From RU20A sp042610495 (GTDB taxonomy: Bacteria; Pseudomonadota; Alphaproteobacteria; Rhizobiales; Rhizobiaceae), in NCBI RefSeq assembly GCF_042610495.1, contig NZ_JBHGAP010000004.1, positions 62,001 to 126,000 of the forward strand: a stretch of DNA of 64,000 nucleotides, read 5' to 3'. The notes under the pieces were generated by a model that saw only the letters and a list, made by a program, of their open reading frames with translations, was not told where the DNA came from and did not search any database. Below, piece by piece: positions 10,258-18,480 of this stretch (position 1 is the first letter of the stretch; the number at the start of each line of letters is the position of its first letter). Both the position numbers and the translations under genes were made by a program.

Positions 10258-11079
10258 CTAGCGCAAGCCGGGCCTCAGGGCAACGATTGCTGCCGCCGTC
10301 TCTTCTATGGAGCGCCGCGTGACATCGATCATCGGCCAATTGTTGCGGGCGCAGAGTGCGCGGGCATATTTCAGCTCTTCGGCGATCGAGGCGCGGTCGA
10401 CATAGTCCTGGCCGCGGAAGCCGGGGGTCGATCCCAGCACGCGGTTTTCGCGAACCTGCGAGATCCGCTCGGCAGAGGCCACGAGGCAGACGATCAGCGG
10501 TCTGGTTGCCTTGAAAAGGCGCTCCGGAAGTTCAATGCCGGGGACAAGCGGAATGTTGCAGGTCTTGATGCCACGGTTGGCGAGATAGATGCTGGTCGGC
10601 GTCTTCGAGGTTCGACTGATGCCGAGCAGGACCAGATCAGCCTCGTCGAAATCGGCCGGATATTGGCCGTCATCGTGATCCATGGTGAAATTCAGGGCTT
10701 CAATGCGTGCGAAGTAACCGGCATCCATCACATGCTGCGCGCCGGACCGGCGGCGCGATTGGGCTCCAAGATAGGATTGGAAGACATCGATGATGGGATC
10801 AAGCACCGCAACACAGGGCAGCCCGAGCTCGCAACAGCGGGTGGCGATGAGATCGGCAATCTCCCTGTCAACGATCGTGTAGAGGACGATGCCTGGCGCC
10901 GCGTCGATCGTGTCGAGCACCTGAAGCGCCTGCTTGCGATTGCGCACCAGAGGATACACGTGCTCGAGCGCATGAGACGCCTGAAATTGCGCGGCCGCCG
11001 CACGACCCGCCGCGATCAGTGTTTCGCCCGTTGAGTCGGAAATGAGATGCAGGTGGAAATAGCTTTTCAGATTCTCCAC
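10258..11079 (-). CDS. ppsR: Pyruvate, phosphate dikinase regulatory protein (DUF299 kinase/phosphotransferase)
   Basis: This family controls PPDK or PEP synthase by ADP-dependent phosphorylation and Pi-dependent dephosphorylation of a threonine. The 273-residue protein starts NLKSYFHLHLISDSTGETL and carries the P-loop-like GISRTSKTPTS at 153-163, the hallmark of the family. The start is GTG at 11079 (MENLKSYF), with CGGAG seven bases earlier. It is the first gene to the left of the putative origin and heads the leftward operon. Whether the target is PPDK or PpsA cannot be told here. Confidence 0.93.
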   Translation of the reverse strand: MENLKSYFHLHLISDSTGETLIAAGRAAAAQFQASHALEHVYPLVRNRKQALQVLDTIDAAPGIVLYTIVDREIADLIATRCCELGLPCVAVLDPIIDVFQSYLGAQSRRRSGAQHVMDAGYFARIEALNFTMDHDDGQYPADFDEADLVLLGISRTSKTPTSIYLANRGIKTCNIPLVPGIELPERLFKATRPLIVCLVASAERISQVRENRVLGSTPGFRGQDYVDRASIAEELKYARALCARNNWPMIDVTRRSIEETAAAIVALRPGLR

Positions 11080-11474
11080 ATGATTCTCCGCCCGTTGTGG
11101 ATAGACAGGGAGAGGGGGAGGCTAGTCCGCCAGCTTTGGAAGGGGCAAGGGGAAAACCGCACTTTTGTGAACAATTGCGATTCTCGAGGCAGTTCCTGGT
11201 GGTTTTGTGGATTGTGGGAATCTTTGTGATCTGTGCGTCATGTTCTCCAACCAGTTCACAGAAGATGACGTCGCGGACTGACCTTAGTTTATTGAATTAA
11301 AAACAGAAATTTCAGTTATCCCCGTTATCCCGCTTGGAATGCCTGCGGATTTTCTCGCTATCCAGCGAGTTCGGCATAGGCGGCATTTTCGGTGGATAGG
11401 ATTTAATCCTTGATACCCACAGACTCTAAGAAATAGAAAAAGGGTCAAAATCTCTTTTTCTCTTTTATAGGCAG
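11080..11474. other. Putative chromosomal replication origin (oriC)
   Basis: This 395-base non-coding gap separates ppsR (leftward) from hemE (rightward), the position of the mapped origins of Caulobacter (beside hemE) and Sinorhizobium meliloti. It is AT-richer than its surroundings, most clearly at 11281-11312 and 11426-11470. Degenerate DnaA boxes (consensus TTATCCACA) are at 11072-11080 (TTCTCCACA), 11096-11104 reverse (CTATCCACA), 11206-11214 reverse (CAATCCACA), 11316-11324 (TTATCCCCG) and 11391-11399 reverse (CTATCCACC). Five GANTC sites (CcrM targets) start at 11070, 11082, 11179, 11218 and 11422, against about 1.5 expected. Location and motifs support the call; function is inferred. 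Confidence 0.7.
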
Positions 11475-12524
11475 GTGCCGGTGCGCTCTGAGGAACGATC
11501 GATCATGCGGGTTCTGGCAGGCGAGACGCTGTCGCCGCCGCCACTCTGGCTCATGAGGCAGGCAGGCCGATATCTTCCTGAATATCGGGAGACCCGGAAG
11601 CAGGCCGGGAGTTTCCTGGATCTGTGCTACAATCCTGATCTTGCAACAGAGGTCACACTGCAGCCCATTCGGCGATACGGCTTTGACGCGGCGATCCTGT
11701 TTTCCGACATCCTGGTCATTCCCGATGCGCTTGAGCGTGGCGTGCGCTTCGACGAGGGCCACGGGCCGCGGATGGAGCCGATCGACGCAGACGGCATTGC
11801 GCGGCTGGATCCTTCGAAAGGGCCGGCGCATCTTGCGCCGGTCGTTGAGACAGTTCGAAAGATTCGCTCCAGCCTGCCGCTTGAAACGACACTGCTTGGC
11901 TTTTGCGGCGCACCCTGGACCGTTGCGACTTACATGATCGCCGGTCAGGGAACACCGGATCAAGCCCCGGCGCGACTGTTCGCCTACCGCGAACCCGAAG
12001 CGTTTGCACGTCTCCTCGACATTCTCGCCGATATGTCCGCGGACTACCTGGTTTCCCAGATCGACGCCGGTGCGGATGCGGTGCAGATCTTCGATTCCTG
12101 GGCCGGCATTCTCGGGGAGGTGGAGTTCGAACGCTTTGCCGTGCGGCCTGTTCGCCGGATGATTGACAGCATTCGCGCACGCCGACCGGGTGCCCGCATC
12201 ATCGCCTTTGCGAAGGGCGCTGGCACGCTGCTCAGGCATTACCGGGCAGGCACGACTGCGGATGCCATCGGGCTTGACTGGAGCGTTCCACTTGATTTTG
12301 CCCGCGAGCTGCAGCGTGAGGGAGCGGTGCAGGGCAATCTCGACCCGATGCGGGTGGTTGCGGGCGGAAACGCGCTTGACGAGGGTATCGACCGGATTCT
12401 TGACCAGCTCGGGCAGGGGCCATTGATCTTCAATCTCGGTCATGGAATCACACCGCAGGCCGATCCGGATACCGTCGGGCGTCTCGTTGCGCGCGTCCGC
12501 CAGGGACATGGCCATCATGGCTGA
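11475..12524 (+). CDS. hemE: Uroporphyrinogen decarboxylase
   Basis: HemE decarboxylates the four acetate arms of uroporphyrinogen III to give coproporphyrinogen III in haem synthesis. The protein shows the N-terminal signature WLMRQAGRYLPEYRETR (25-41) with the substrate-binding arginines R28 and R32, ILFSDILVIPDAL, the GFCGAPWTVATYM motif and the C-terminal FNLGHGITP. The GTG at 11475 gives 349 residues and an N-terminus like rhizobial homologues; ATG 11505 (MRVLAGET, 339 residues) is the alternative. It is the first gene right of the putative origin and overlaps hemJ by eight bases. Confidence 0.96.
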   Translation: MPVRSEERSIMRVLAGETLSPPPLWLMRQAGRYLPEYRETRKQAGSFLDLCYNPDLATEVTLQPIRRYGFDAAILFSDILVIPDALERGVRFDEGHGPRMEPIDADGIARLDPSKGPAHLAPVVETVRKIRSSLPLETTLLGFCGAPWTVATYMIAGQGTPDQAPARLFAYREPEAFARLLDILADMSADYLVSQIDAGADAVQIFDSWAGILGEVEFERFAVRPVRRMIDSIRARRPGARIIAFAKGAGTLLRHYRAGTTADAIGLDWSVPLDFARELQREGAVQGNLDPMRVVAGGNALDEGIDRILDQLGQGPLIFNLGHGITPQADPDTVGRLVARVRQGHGHHG

Positions 12525-13041
12525 TACCGCCAGACCGTCTTCAGGCGGAAGAGGGCAGGCGATCGCTGGCGGATTGACACTTCTCGCCGTCGCCGGAAGC
12601 CATGCCAGTGGCGGCAGCTATGATCTCTGGATCAAGGCGCTGCATGTGATGGCGGTGATTTCCTGGATGGCGGGTCTGTTCTACCTGCCGAGACTTTTCA
12701 TTTATCACTGCGGCGCCGAGCTTGGCTCCGTGCAGTCCGAAACCTTCAAGGTTATGGAAGAAAAGCTCTTCCGGATCATCATGTCGCCGGCGATGGTGGT
12801 GAGCTGGATCTGCGGTCTTTATCTCGCCTGGTCAACCTTCGGGTTTTCAGGCGGATGGCTGCACGGAAAGATCCTGCTGGTCGTCCTGATGACGGGCTAT
12901 CATGCCTATCTGGGAAGAGCCGTTCGGACCTTTGCGAGAGACGCCAATCGGCTGACACACCGGCAGTGGCGGATGGTCAACGAAGTGCCGACGCTTCTGA
13001 TGATCGGCATTGTGCTCTTGGTGGTCGTCAAGCCCTTCTGA
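12517..13041 (+). CDS. hemJ: Protoporphyrinogen oxidase HemJ
   Basis: HemJ is a small integral membrane enzyme that oxidises protoporphyrinogen IX in bacteria lacking HemG and HemY. The 174-residue product from ATG 12517 has several hydrophobic segments, and carries the conserved histidines in KALHVMAVISWMAGLFYLPRLF and HGKILLVVLMTGYHAYLGR. The start codon lies inside the hemE stop (ATGGCTGA), so the two haem genes are translationally coupled. An ATG nine bases earlier is possible. Confidence 0.92.
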   Translation: MADTARPSSGGRGQAIAGGLTLLAVAGSHASGGSYDLWIKALHVMAVISWMAGLFYLPRLFIYHCGAELGSVQSETFKVMEEKLFRIIMSPAMVVSWICGLYLAWSTFGFSGGWLHGKILLVVLMTGYHAYLGRAVRTFARDANRLTHRQWRMVNEVPTLLMIGIVLLVVVKPF

Positions 13042-13095
13042 CGATCACGCCCCATCACGAGACGGGTAGCGTCTCATTCAATTTCCGCGGGGGCC

Positions 13096-13124
13096 TTGCG
13101 GTTCATCCGGTGAATCGCTATTTT
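13096..13124 (+). promoter_or_regulatory. Candidate rho promoter
   Basis: CTTGCGG and CTATTTT boxes (TTGCGG 13096-13101, TATTTT 13119-13124) with a 17-base spacer, a good fit to the rhizobial CTTGAC-N17-CTATAT form. It would give a leader of about 110 bases before rho. Confidence 0.45.
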
Positions 13125-13160
13125 CCCGCATCTCATCCTTTGCGGCATGTGTTGACTTTC

Positions 13161-13235
13161 GAGCCTGCCCCCACTTTCCCCCCGCAAGCTCCCGACGACT
13201 GACATCGCCTGCTTTCTCCTTTGATTGAACGTGGT
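13161..13235 (+). promoter_or_regulatory. C-rich rho leader, possible rut-like site
   Basis: The leader between the candidate promoter and the rho start is rich in C and poor in G, with runs such as CCCCCAC and CCCCCC near 13168-13183 and little apparent pairing. Rho loads on such unstructured C-rich RNA, and rho autoregulates by attenuation in E. coli, so this could be the autoregulatory site. Inferred from composition only. Confidence 0.35.
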
Positions 13236-13240
13236 CCTTC

Positions 13241-14506
13241 ATGGCTGAAATGAAGCTTCAAGAACTCAAGAATAAGACTCCGACCGATTTGCTGGCTTTT
13301 GCCGAGTCCCTGGAAGTCGAGAACGCGAGCACAATGCGCAAGCAGGAGCTCATGTTTGCCATCCTCAAGATGCTGGCGACACAGGACACGGAAATCATCG
13401 GTGAGGGTGTCGTTGAGGTTCTCCAGGATGGCTTCGGTTTCCTGCGTTCGGCCAATGCGAACTATCTGCCCGGCCCTGACGACATCTACATTTCTCCGTC
13501 GCAGATCCGTCGCTTCTCGCTGAAGACAGGCGATACGGTGGAAGGTCCGATCCGTGGTCCGAAGGAAGGCGAACGCTATTTCGCCCTTCTGAAAGTCAAC
13601 ACGATCAATTTCGACGATCCGGAGAAGATCCGGCACAAGGTGCATTTCGACAATCTGACGCCGCTCTACCCGAACGAGCGCTTCAAGATGGAACTGGAAG
13701 TTCCGACGTCGAAGGATCTGTCAGCGCGCGTGATGGATCTTGTCGCGCCGCTCGGCAAGGGCCAGCGTGGCCTCATCGTCGCGCCGCCGCGGACCGGTAA
13801 GACCGTTCTTCTCCAGAACATCGCCCATTCGATCACGGCCAATCATCCGGAGTGCTACCTGATCGTTCTCTTGATCGATGAACGCCCGGAAGAAGTGACC
13901 GATATGCAGCGTTCGGTGAAGGGGGAGGTCGTATCTTCCACCTTCGACGAGCCGGCGACACGTCACGTCCAGGTGGCGGAAATGGTGATCGAGAAGGCCA
14001 AGCGTCTTGTGGAACACGGGCGTGACGTCGTCATCCTGCTCGATTCGATCACGCGTCTCGGCCGTGCCTACAACACGGTCGTGCCGTCATCAGGCAAGGT
14101 TTTGACCGGTGGTGTCGACGCCAATGCGCTGCAGCGGCCGAAGCGCTTCTTCGGTGCGGCACGCAATATCGAAGAGGGTGGCTCTCTGACGATCATTGCA
14201 ACGGCGCTGATCGACACCGGCAGCCGCATGGACGAAGTGATCTTTGAAGAGTTCAAGGGAACGGGCAATTCGGAAATCGTGCTTGATCGCAAGGTCGCCG
14301 ACAAGCGTATCTTCCCGGCCATGGACATCCTGAAATCCGGCACGCGCAAGGAAGATCTCCTTGTGCCGCGGCAGGATCTGCAGAAGATCTTTGTTCTGCG
14401 CCGCATCCTCGCGCCGATGGGGACGACCGATGCGATCGAGTTCCTGATCGACAAGCTCAAGCAGACGAAGACGAATGGCGACTTCTTCGATTCCATGAAC
14501 ACGTGA
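13241..14506 (+). CDS. rho: Transcription termination factor Rho
   Basis: Rho is a hexameric RNA-dependent ATPase that ends transcription of untranslated RNA. The 421-residue protein has the N-terminal helical and cold-shock-like RNA-binding domains (GFGFLRS at 64-70, then DDIYISPSQIRRF), the Walker A loop APPRTGKT (181-188), the Walker B region VVILLDSITR, and the Q-loop and R-loop regions VVPSSGKVLTGGVDANALQ. Length and motifs are those of a standard Rho with no large insertion. It follows hemJ after 199 bases and precedes mnmE by 68. Confidence 0.98.
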   Translation: MAEMKLQELKNKTPTDLLAFAESLEVENASTMRKQELMFAILKMLATQDTEIIGEGVVEVLQDGFGFLRSANANYLPGPDDIYISPSQIRRFSLKTGDTVEGPIRGPKEGERYFALLKVNTINFDDPEKIRHKVHFDNLTPLYPNERFKMELEVPTSKDLSARVMDLVAPLGKGQRGLIVAPPRTGKTVLLQNIAHSITANHPECYLIVLLIDERPEEVTDMQRSVKGEVVSSTFDEPATRHVQVAEMVIEKAKRLVEHGRDVVILLDSITRLGRAYNTVVPSSGKVLTGGVDANALQRPKRFFGAARNIEEGGSLTIIATALIDTGSRMDEVIFEEFKGTGNSEIVLDRKVADKRIFPAMDILKSGTRKEDLLVPRQDLQKIFVLRRILAPMGTTDAIEFLIDKLKQTKTNGDFFDSMNT

Positions 14507-14574
14507 AGACGGCCGATCTGCATTGACGCCAGGTCGATGTGACAGGATAGGCGAACCGGAGCGATAATCCGGCG

Positions 14575-15891
14575 ATGACGCTGATCGATACGATCTATGC
14601 ACTGTCCAGCGGCGGTCTCCCTTCGGGGGTCGCCGTTCTTCGCATGTCCGGACCTTCAGCAGACGTTGTCACGAGCGCTGTCAGCGGCCCTCTGCCACCG
14701 CCACGTGTTCTGGCAAGACGAACGATTCGTGACCGAAATGGTCTTTTGATTGACGACGCTCTCGTCGTTTACTTTCCCGCGCCCGCTTCCTTCACTGGAG
14801 AAACCTGCGTTGAATTCCACCTGCATGGCGGGCGGGCGACGGTTGCGGCTGTGCTTGATCTCCTGTCTTCTTTCGATGGTTTAAGGCATGCGGAGGCGGG
14901 CGAGTTTACGCGCCGTGCCTTGGCAAACGGCAAGATGGATCTGGCGCAAGCAGAAGGGCTTGCTGATCTCCTGTCGGCCGAGACTGAAATGCAGCGTCGG
15001 CTCGCGCAGGAACTCGCCAGCGGCAGACATTCGGCGCTCTACGATGGTTGGGCGCGTCGCCTACTCCATGCACGGGCGATGATTGAGGCGGAGCTCGATT
15101 TCGCGGACGAGGATGATGTACCGGGGAGTGTCTCGGAGAGCGTCTGGGCTGATATGGCAAATCTCGTTGTCGAGATGGAACGACATCTCGACGCTGCTGA
15201 TATCTCTGAAGTGGTTCGCGACGGGTTGAAGGTTGTCATACACGGTCGTCCAAACTCCGGAAAGTCAAGTGTTATCAATGCTTTGACTGGACGTGACGTG
15301 GCGATTGTCACCGATGTTCCGGGTACGACGCGCGATGTCATCACCGCCGATCTCGTCTTGAACGGTTTCGCCATTCGCCTTTCGGACACTGCAGGTATTC
15401 GGGAGACGGAGGATGTGGTAGAAGCGGAGGGCATCCGACGTGCAATGTCCGCACTCGCTGCCGCAGATATCATCCTCAGCGTGTCCGAGACTTCCGTATA
15501 CCAGGAACTCCCGTTGGCTTACCGGGGAAAATTGATTCGGGTCCGGACCAAAATCGATGTCGTTCCGGTCGCGAGAAGCGAGACCTATGATGCCGCTATC
15601 TCTGTCGTCACTGGTGCCGGAATGACGGATCTGAAACAGTTGCTGGCATCGTGCCTGCCTGATGTCACGACTTTCCAATCCGCGGCTGCACCGGCCCGCC
15701 GCCGGCACGCCGAGGGTCTGCATGACAGCGTCACTGAGATAAGAAGAGCGCTCGAGGCTAATGATCTGACTTTGGATCTGCGAAGCGAGCATCTGCGAAG
15801 GGCCGCGACAGCGATCGGGAGGGTCACTGGACGGACGGATGTTGAGGATCTCCTTGATGTGATTTTCAGTTCGTTCTGCGTCGGGAAATGA
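14575..15891 (+). CDS. mnmE: tRNA modification GTPase MnmE
   Basis: MnmE works with MnmG to place carboxymethylaminomethyl groups on U34 of tRNAs decoding split codon boxes. In 438 residues it has the N-terminal formyl-THF domain, the inserted G domain with G1 GRPNSGKS (224-231), TTRD (251-254) and DTAG (271-274), and the C-terminal CVGK (435-438) whose Cys is conserved in the family. The G4 motif reads TKID (325-328) instead of the usual NKxD. Codons from here to rsmG use more A/T third bases than neighbouring genes. Formerly called trmE/thdF. Confidence 0.97.
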   Translation: MTLIDTIYALSSGGLPSGVAVLRMSGPSADVVTSAVSGPLPPPRVLARRTIRDRNGLLIDDALVVYFPAPASFTGETCVEFHLHGGRATVAAVLDLLSSFDGLRHAEAGEFTRRALANGKMDLAQAEGLADLLSAETEMQRRLAQELASGRHSALYDGWARRLLHARAMIEAELDFADEDDVPGSVSESVWADMANLVVEMERHLDAADISEVVRDGLKVVIHGRPNSGKSSVINALTGRDVAIVTDVPGTTRDVITADLVLNGFAIRLSDTAGIRETEDVVEAEGIRRAMSALAAADIILSVSETSVYQELPLAYRGKLIRVRTKIDVVPVARSETYDAAISVVTGAGMTDLKQLLASCLPDVTTFQSAAAPARRRHAEGLHDSVTEIRRALEANDLTLDLRSEHLRRAATAIGRVTGRTDVEDLLDVIFSSFCVGK

Positions 15892-15919
15892 ACTGCACGT
15901 TTTGCGAGTCTGGATGCAT

Positions 15920-15933
15920 GTTTCACGTGAAAC
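15920..15933. promoter_or_regulatory. parS: parS centromere site upstream of mnmG
   Basis: A perfect GTTTCACGTGAAAC palindrome in the 55-base mnmE-mnmG gap. This is the ParB-binding sequence of alphaproteobacterial chromosomes; parAB lie 2.5 kb downstream. Confidence 0.92.
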
Positions 15934-15946
15934 GAAAGTCACTGAT

Positions 15947-17833
15947 ATGAATAAGTCGGAATTCGATGTGATCGTGATTGGCGGAGGGCATGCCGGGACA
16001 GAAGCCGCTGCCGCCGCTGCGCGTCTCGGCGCCCGAACGGCGTTGATCACCCACAAGGCAAGTACGATTGGCACGATGTCGTGCAATCCGGCGATTGGCG
16101 GATTGGGTAAGGGCCATCTGGTCAGGGAGATCGATGCGCTCGACGGTGTTATGGGCCGAGCAGCGGATCGTTCCGGTATTCAGTTCCGCATGCTGAACCG
16201 AAGAAAGGGACCAGCGGTCTGGGGTCCCCGCACGCAGGCCGATCGTAAACTCTATCGTCTTGCGGTGCAGGAGACGTTGCATTCGATCGATGGTCTCTCG
16301 ATCCTGGAGGGCGACGTCGTCAATCTTGAACCATTGACAGGGGGATTGCAGCAGTTGGTTCTCGCAGACGGCCGGCAGTTCCACGCACGGGCTGTCGTTC
16401 TGACAAGCGGCACATTCCTTTCCGGCATCATCCATATTGGTGATGTGCAGAGGCCTTCCGGGAGATGGGGAGAGGTCGCTACGAGTGGTCTGTCTGGCGT
16501 GCTCCGTGGTGCTGGCCTGCGCATGGGGCGGCTGAAGACCGGAACACCGCCGCGTTTGAATGGCGATACCATCCGGTGGTCTGACTTGGACAAGCAGGAA
16601 GCGGACGACGAGCCAATCCCGTTCTCTTTCATGACCGATAGGATCACTGTTCCGCAGATTTCCTGCGGCATTACGCGAACGACCACAGAGACACATCGCA
16701 TCATCCGGGAGAATATTCATCGATCGGCCATGTATGGTGGCTTTATCTCGGGGACAGGCCCTCGATACTGCCCTTCGATCGAAGACAAGATCATGCGGTT
16801 TGGAGACCGCGACGGCCACCAGGTTTTCCTTGAGCCGGAAGGTTTGGATGATCGCACCATTTATCCGAACGGTATCTCGACGTCGCTGCCCGAGGATGTT
16901 CAGCAGGCATATGTTCGTTCCATACCTGGGCTCGAAGATGTCGAAATTCTGCAGCCGGGCTATGCGGTCGAGTATGACTATGTCGACCCTCGGGAGCTGA
17001 CGCACGCCTTGGCGGTCAAGGCCTTGCCCGGTCTCTTCCTCGCAGGGCAGATCAACGGCACGACGGGGTACGAGGAGGCTGGAGCGCAGGGTCTTGTTGC
17101 GGGCTTGAATGCTGCTCGATTCGCCTGCGGAATGACGCCGCACCATTTCTCTCGTACGGATTCCTACATCGGTGTCATGATTGACGATCTCGTGACGCGG
17201 GGGGTGACGGAACCCTATCGAATGTTCACGTCACGGGCTGAGTATCGGCTGTCTCTTCGGTCTGATAACGCCGACAATCGTTTGACGCCGATTGGTATCC
17301 AGCTGGGCCTGGTCGCAGGCGAGCGTGCTGATCGCTTCACTCAGTGGACCAAGGCGCTGGAGGAGAGCCGCGCAATTCTGAGGACATTGACGACGACGCC
17401 GTCGGCGGCAGCCGCGGCTGGGCTCTCGCTCAATATGGATGGAAGAGTCCGTTCGGCGTATGATCTTTTGTCACGACCTGAGATAACGTTCGATACGCTC
17501 AGGCATGTGTGGGCAGAGATTGATTCGATACCGGAACAGTACCGTTTCGCTCTGAAGACCGAGGCACAATACTCGGTCTATCTTGAGCGGCAGCAGCGGG
17601 ATATCGAGGCAGTCCGTCGCGACGAGTCGACGATGATACCGCCAGCGCTTCGCTATCAAGATTTGGCGGGCCTTTCGAACGAACTGAAGAAGAAACTCGC
17701 AAGTGTTATGCCGATGAGTTTGGCACAGGCCGCCCAGATTGAGGGAATGACCCCAGCCGCACTTGCTCTGTTGCATTTCGAGATCAAGCGCCTGGAGACG
17801 GCTGGCGCATCTTCGCTTGCGGCACAAGGATGA
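15947..17833 (+). CDS. mnmG: tRNA uridine-5-carboxymethylaminomethyl modification enzyme MnmG
   Basis: MnmG is the FAD-binding partner of MnmE in wobble-uridine modification. The 628-residue protein opens with the dinucleotide-binding motif VIVIGGGHAGTEAA, followed by MSCNPAIGGLGKGH with a conserved cysteine, the GTFLSGIIHIG block, and GQINGTTGYEEAGAQG before the C-terminal helical domain that binds MnmE and tRNA. ATG 15947 is used; the open frame upstream merely reads through the parS site. It overlaps rsmG by four bases. Also known as gidA. Confidence 0.97.
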   Translation: MNKSEFDVIVIGGGHAGTEAAAAAARLGARTALITHKASTIGTMSCNPAIGGLGKGHLVREIDALDGVMGRAADRSGIQFRMLNRRKGPAVWGPRTQADRKLYRLAVQETLHSIDGLSILEGDVVNLEPLTGGLQQLVLADGRQFHARAVVLTSGTFLSGIIHIGDVQRPSGRWGEVATSGLSGVLRGAGLRMGRLKTGTPPRLNGDTIRWSDLDKQEADDEPIPFSFMTDRITVPQISCGITRTTTETHRIIRENIHRSAMYGGFISGTGPRYCPSIEDKIMRFGDRDGHQVFLEPEGLDDRTIYPNGISTSLPEDVQQAYVRSIPGLEDVEILQPGYAVEYDYVDPRELTHALAVKALPGLFLAGQINGTTGYEEAGAQGLVAGLNAARFACGMTPHHFSRTDSYIGVMIDDLVTRGVTEPYRMFTSRAEYRLSLRSDNADNRLTPIGIQLGLVAGERADRFTQWTKALEESRAILRTLTTTPSAAAAAGLSLNMDGRVRSAYDLLSRPEITFDTLRHVWAEIDSIPEQYRFALKTEAQYSVYLERQQRDIEAVRRDESTMIPPALRYQDLAGLSNELKKKLASVMPMSLAQAAQIEGMTPAALALLHFEIKRLETAGASSLAAQG

Positions 17834-18456
17834 CGAGTCACATGCAATCCTCTGCCGCATTCCGTGTTTCACGTGAAACTGAAGCCGCGCTTGATCACTA
17901 CTGTGATTTGCTCCTTGATTGGCAGAAGCGCATCAATCTTGTTGGTCCTGCGACCCTATCGGATGTCCGCGAAAGACATATCGCCGACAGTCTGCGGGTC
18001 ATGGAGCTTTATCAGGAACCGCTTCGGTGGGTCGATATTGGTAGCGGCGCCGGCTTTCCCGGCCTCGTAACCGGCATTGTCCTGAAGCAGTTCGGTTCGG
18101 GATGGGTTCATCTGGTGGAGAGCAACAACAAGAAGGCCGCCTTTCTTCGCAAAGTCATTCTCGATACAGGTGCTCGCGCATCCGTCCATGCTGTTCGCAT
18201 TGAGCAAAGCTATGAGGCGGTCGGTGGGGTCGACGCTATATCTGCGCGGGCATTGGCTGATCTGCGAACGCTGCTGACGCTGTGCCTTCCGTGGTTGGAG
18301 CAAGGGAAATGTTTCGCTGCCTTCCATAAAGGCCGGGATTTCGCCCGTGAGGTTGTGGATGCCCGTAGTGAATTTGGTTTCGATCTGGTAAAGCATGATA
18401 GCCGCGTCGCGAACGAGTCCGTCATCCTGGAAATTCGAAACGTCGCGCGTCTCTAG
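17830..18456 (+). CDS. rsmG: 16S rRNA (guanine-N7) methyltransferase RsmG
   Basis: RsmG methylates N7 of G527 in 16S rRNA; its loss gives low-level streptomycin resistance. The 208-residue protein has the SAM-binding motif VDIGSGAGFPGL (68-79) and a second SAM-pocket segment, VHLVESNNKKAAFLR. The ATG overlaps the mnmG stop (ATGA). Codons for V-S-R-E near residue 13 are formed by a perfect parS palindrome embedded in the coding sequence. Also known as gidB. Confidence 0.96.
   Translation: MTSHMQSSAAFRVSRETEAALDHYCDLLLDWQKRINLVGPATLSDVRERHIADSLRVMELYQEPLRWVDIGSGAGFPGLVTGIVLKQFGSGWVHLVESNNKKAAFLRKVILDTGARASVHAVRIEQSYEAVGGVDAISARALADLRTLLTLCLPWLEQGKCFAAFHKGRDFAREVVDARSEFGFDLVKHDSRVANESVILEIRNVARL
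17866..17879. promoter_or_regulatory. parS: parS centromere site inside rsmG
   Basis: A second perfect GTTTCACGTGAAAC, within the first 50 bases of rsmG and about 600 bases before parA. Intragenic parS sites close to parAB are common. Confidence 0.92.
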
Positions 18457-18480
18457 CACCTCTTCTCAGACGAGATTGCC

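Noticed and set aside
15902..15946. Extended MnmG N-terminus beginning upstream of the parS site
   Set aside because: The extra residues come from reading through the parS palindrome; the dinucleotide-binding motif starts shortly after ATG 15947 as in homologues.
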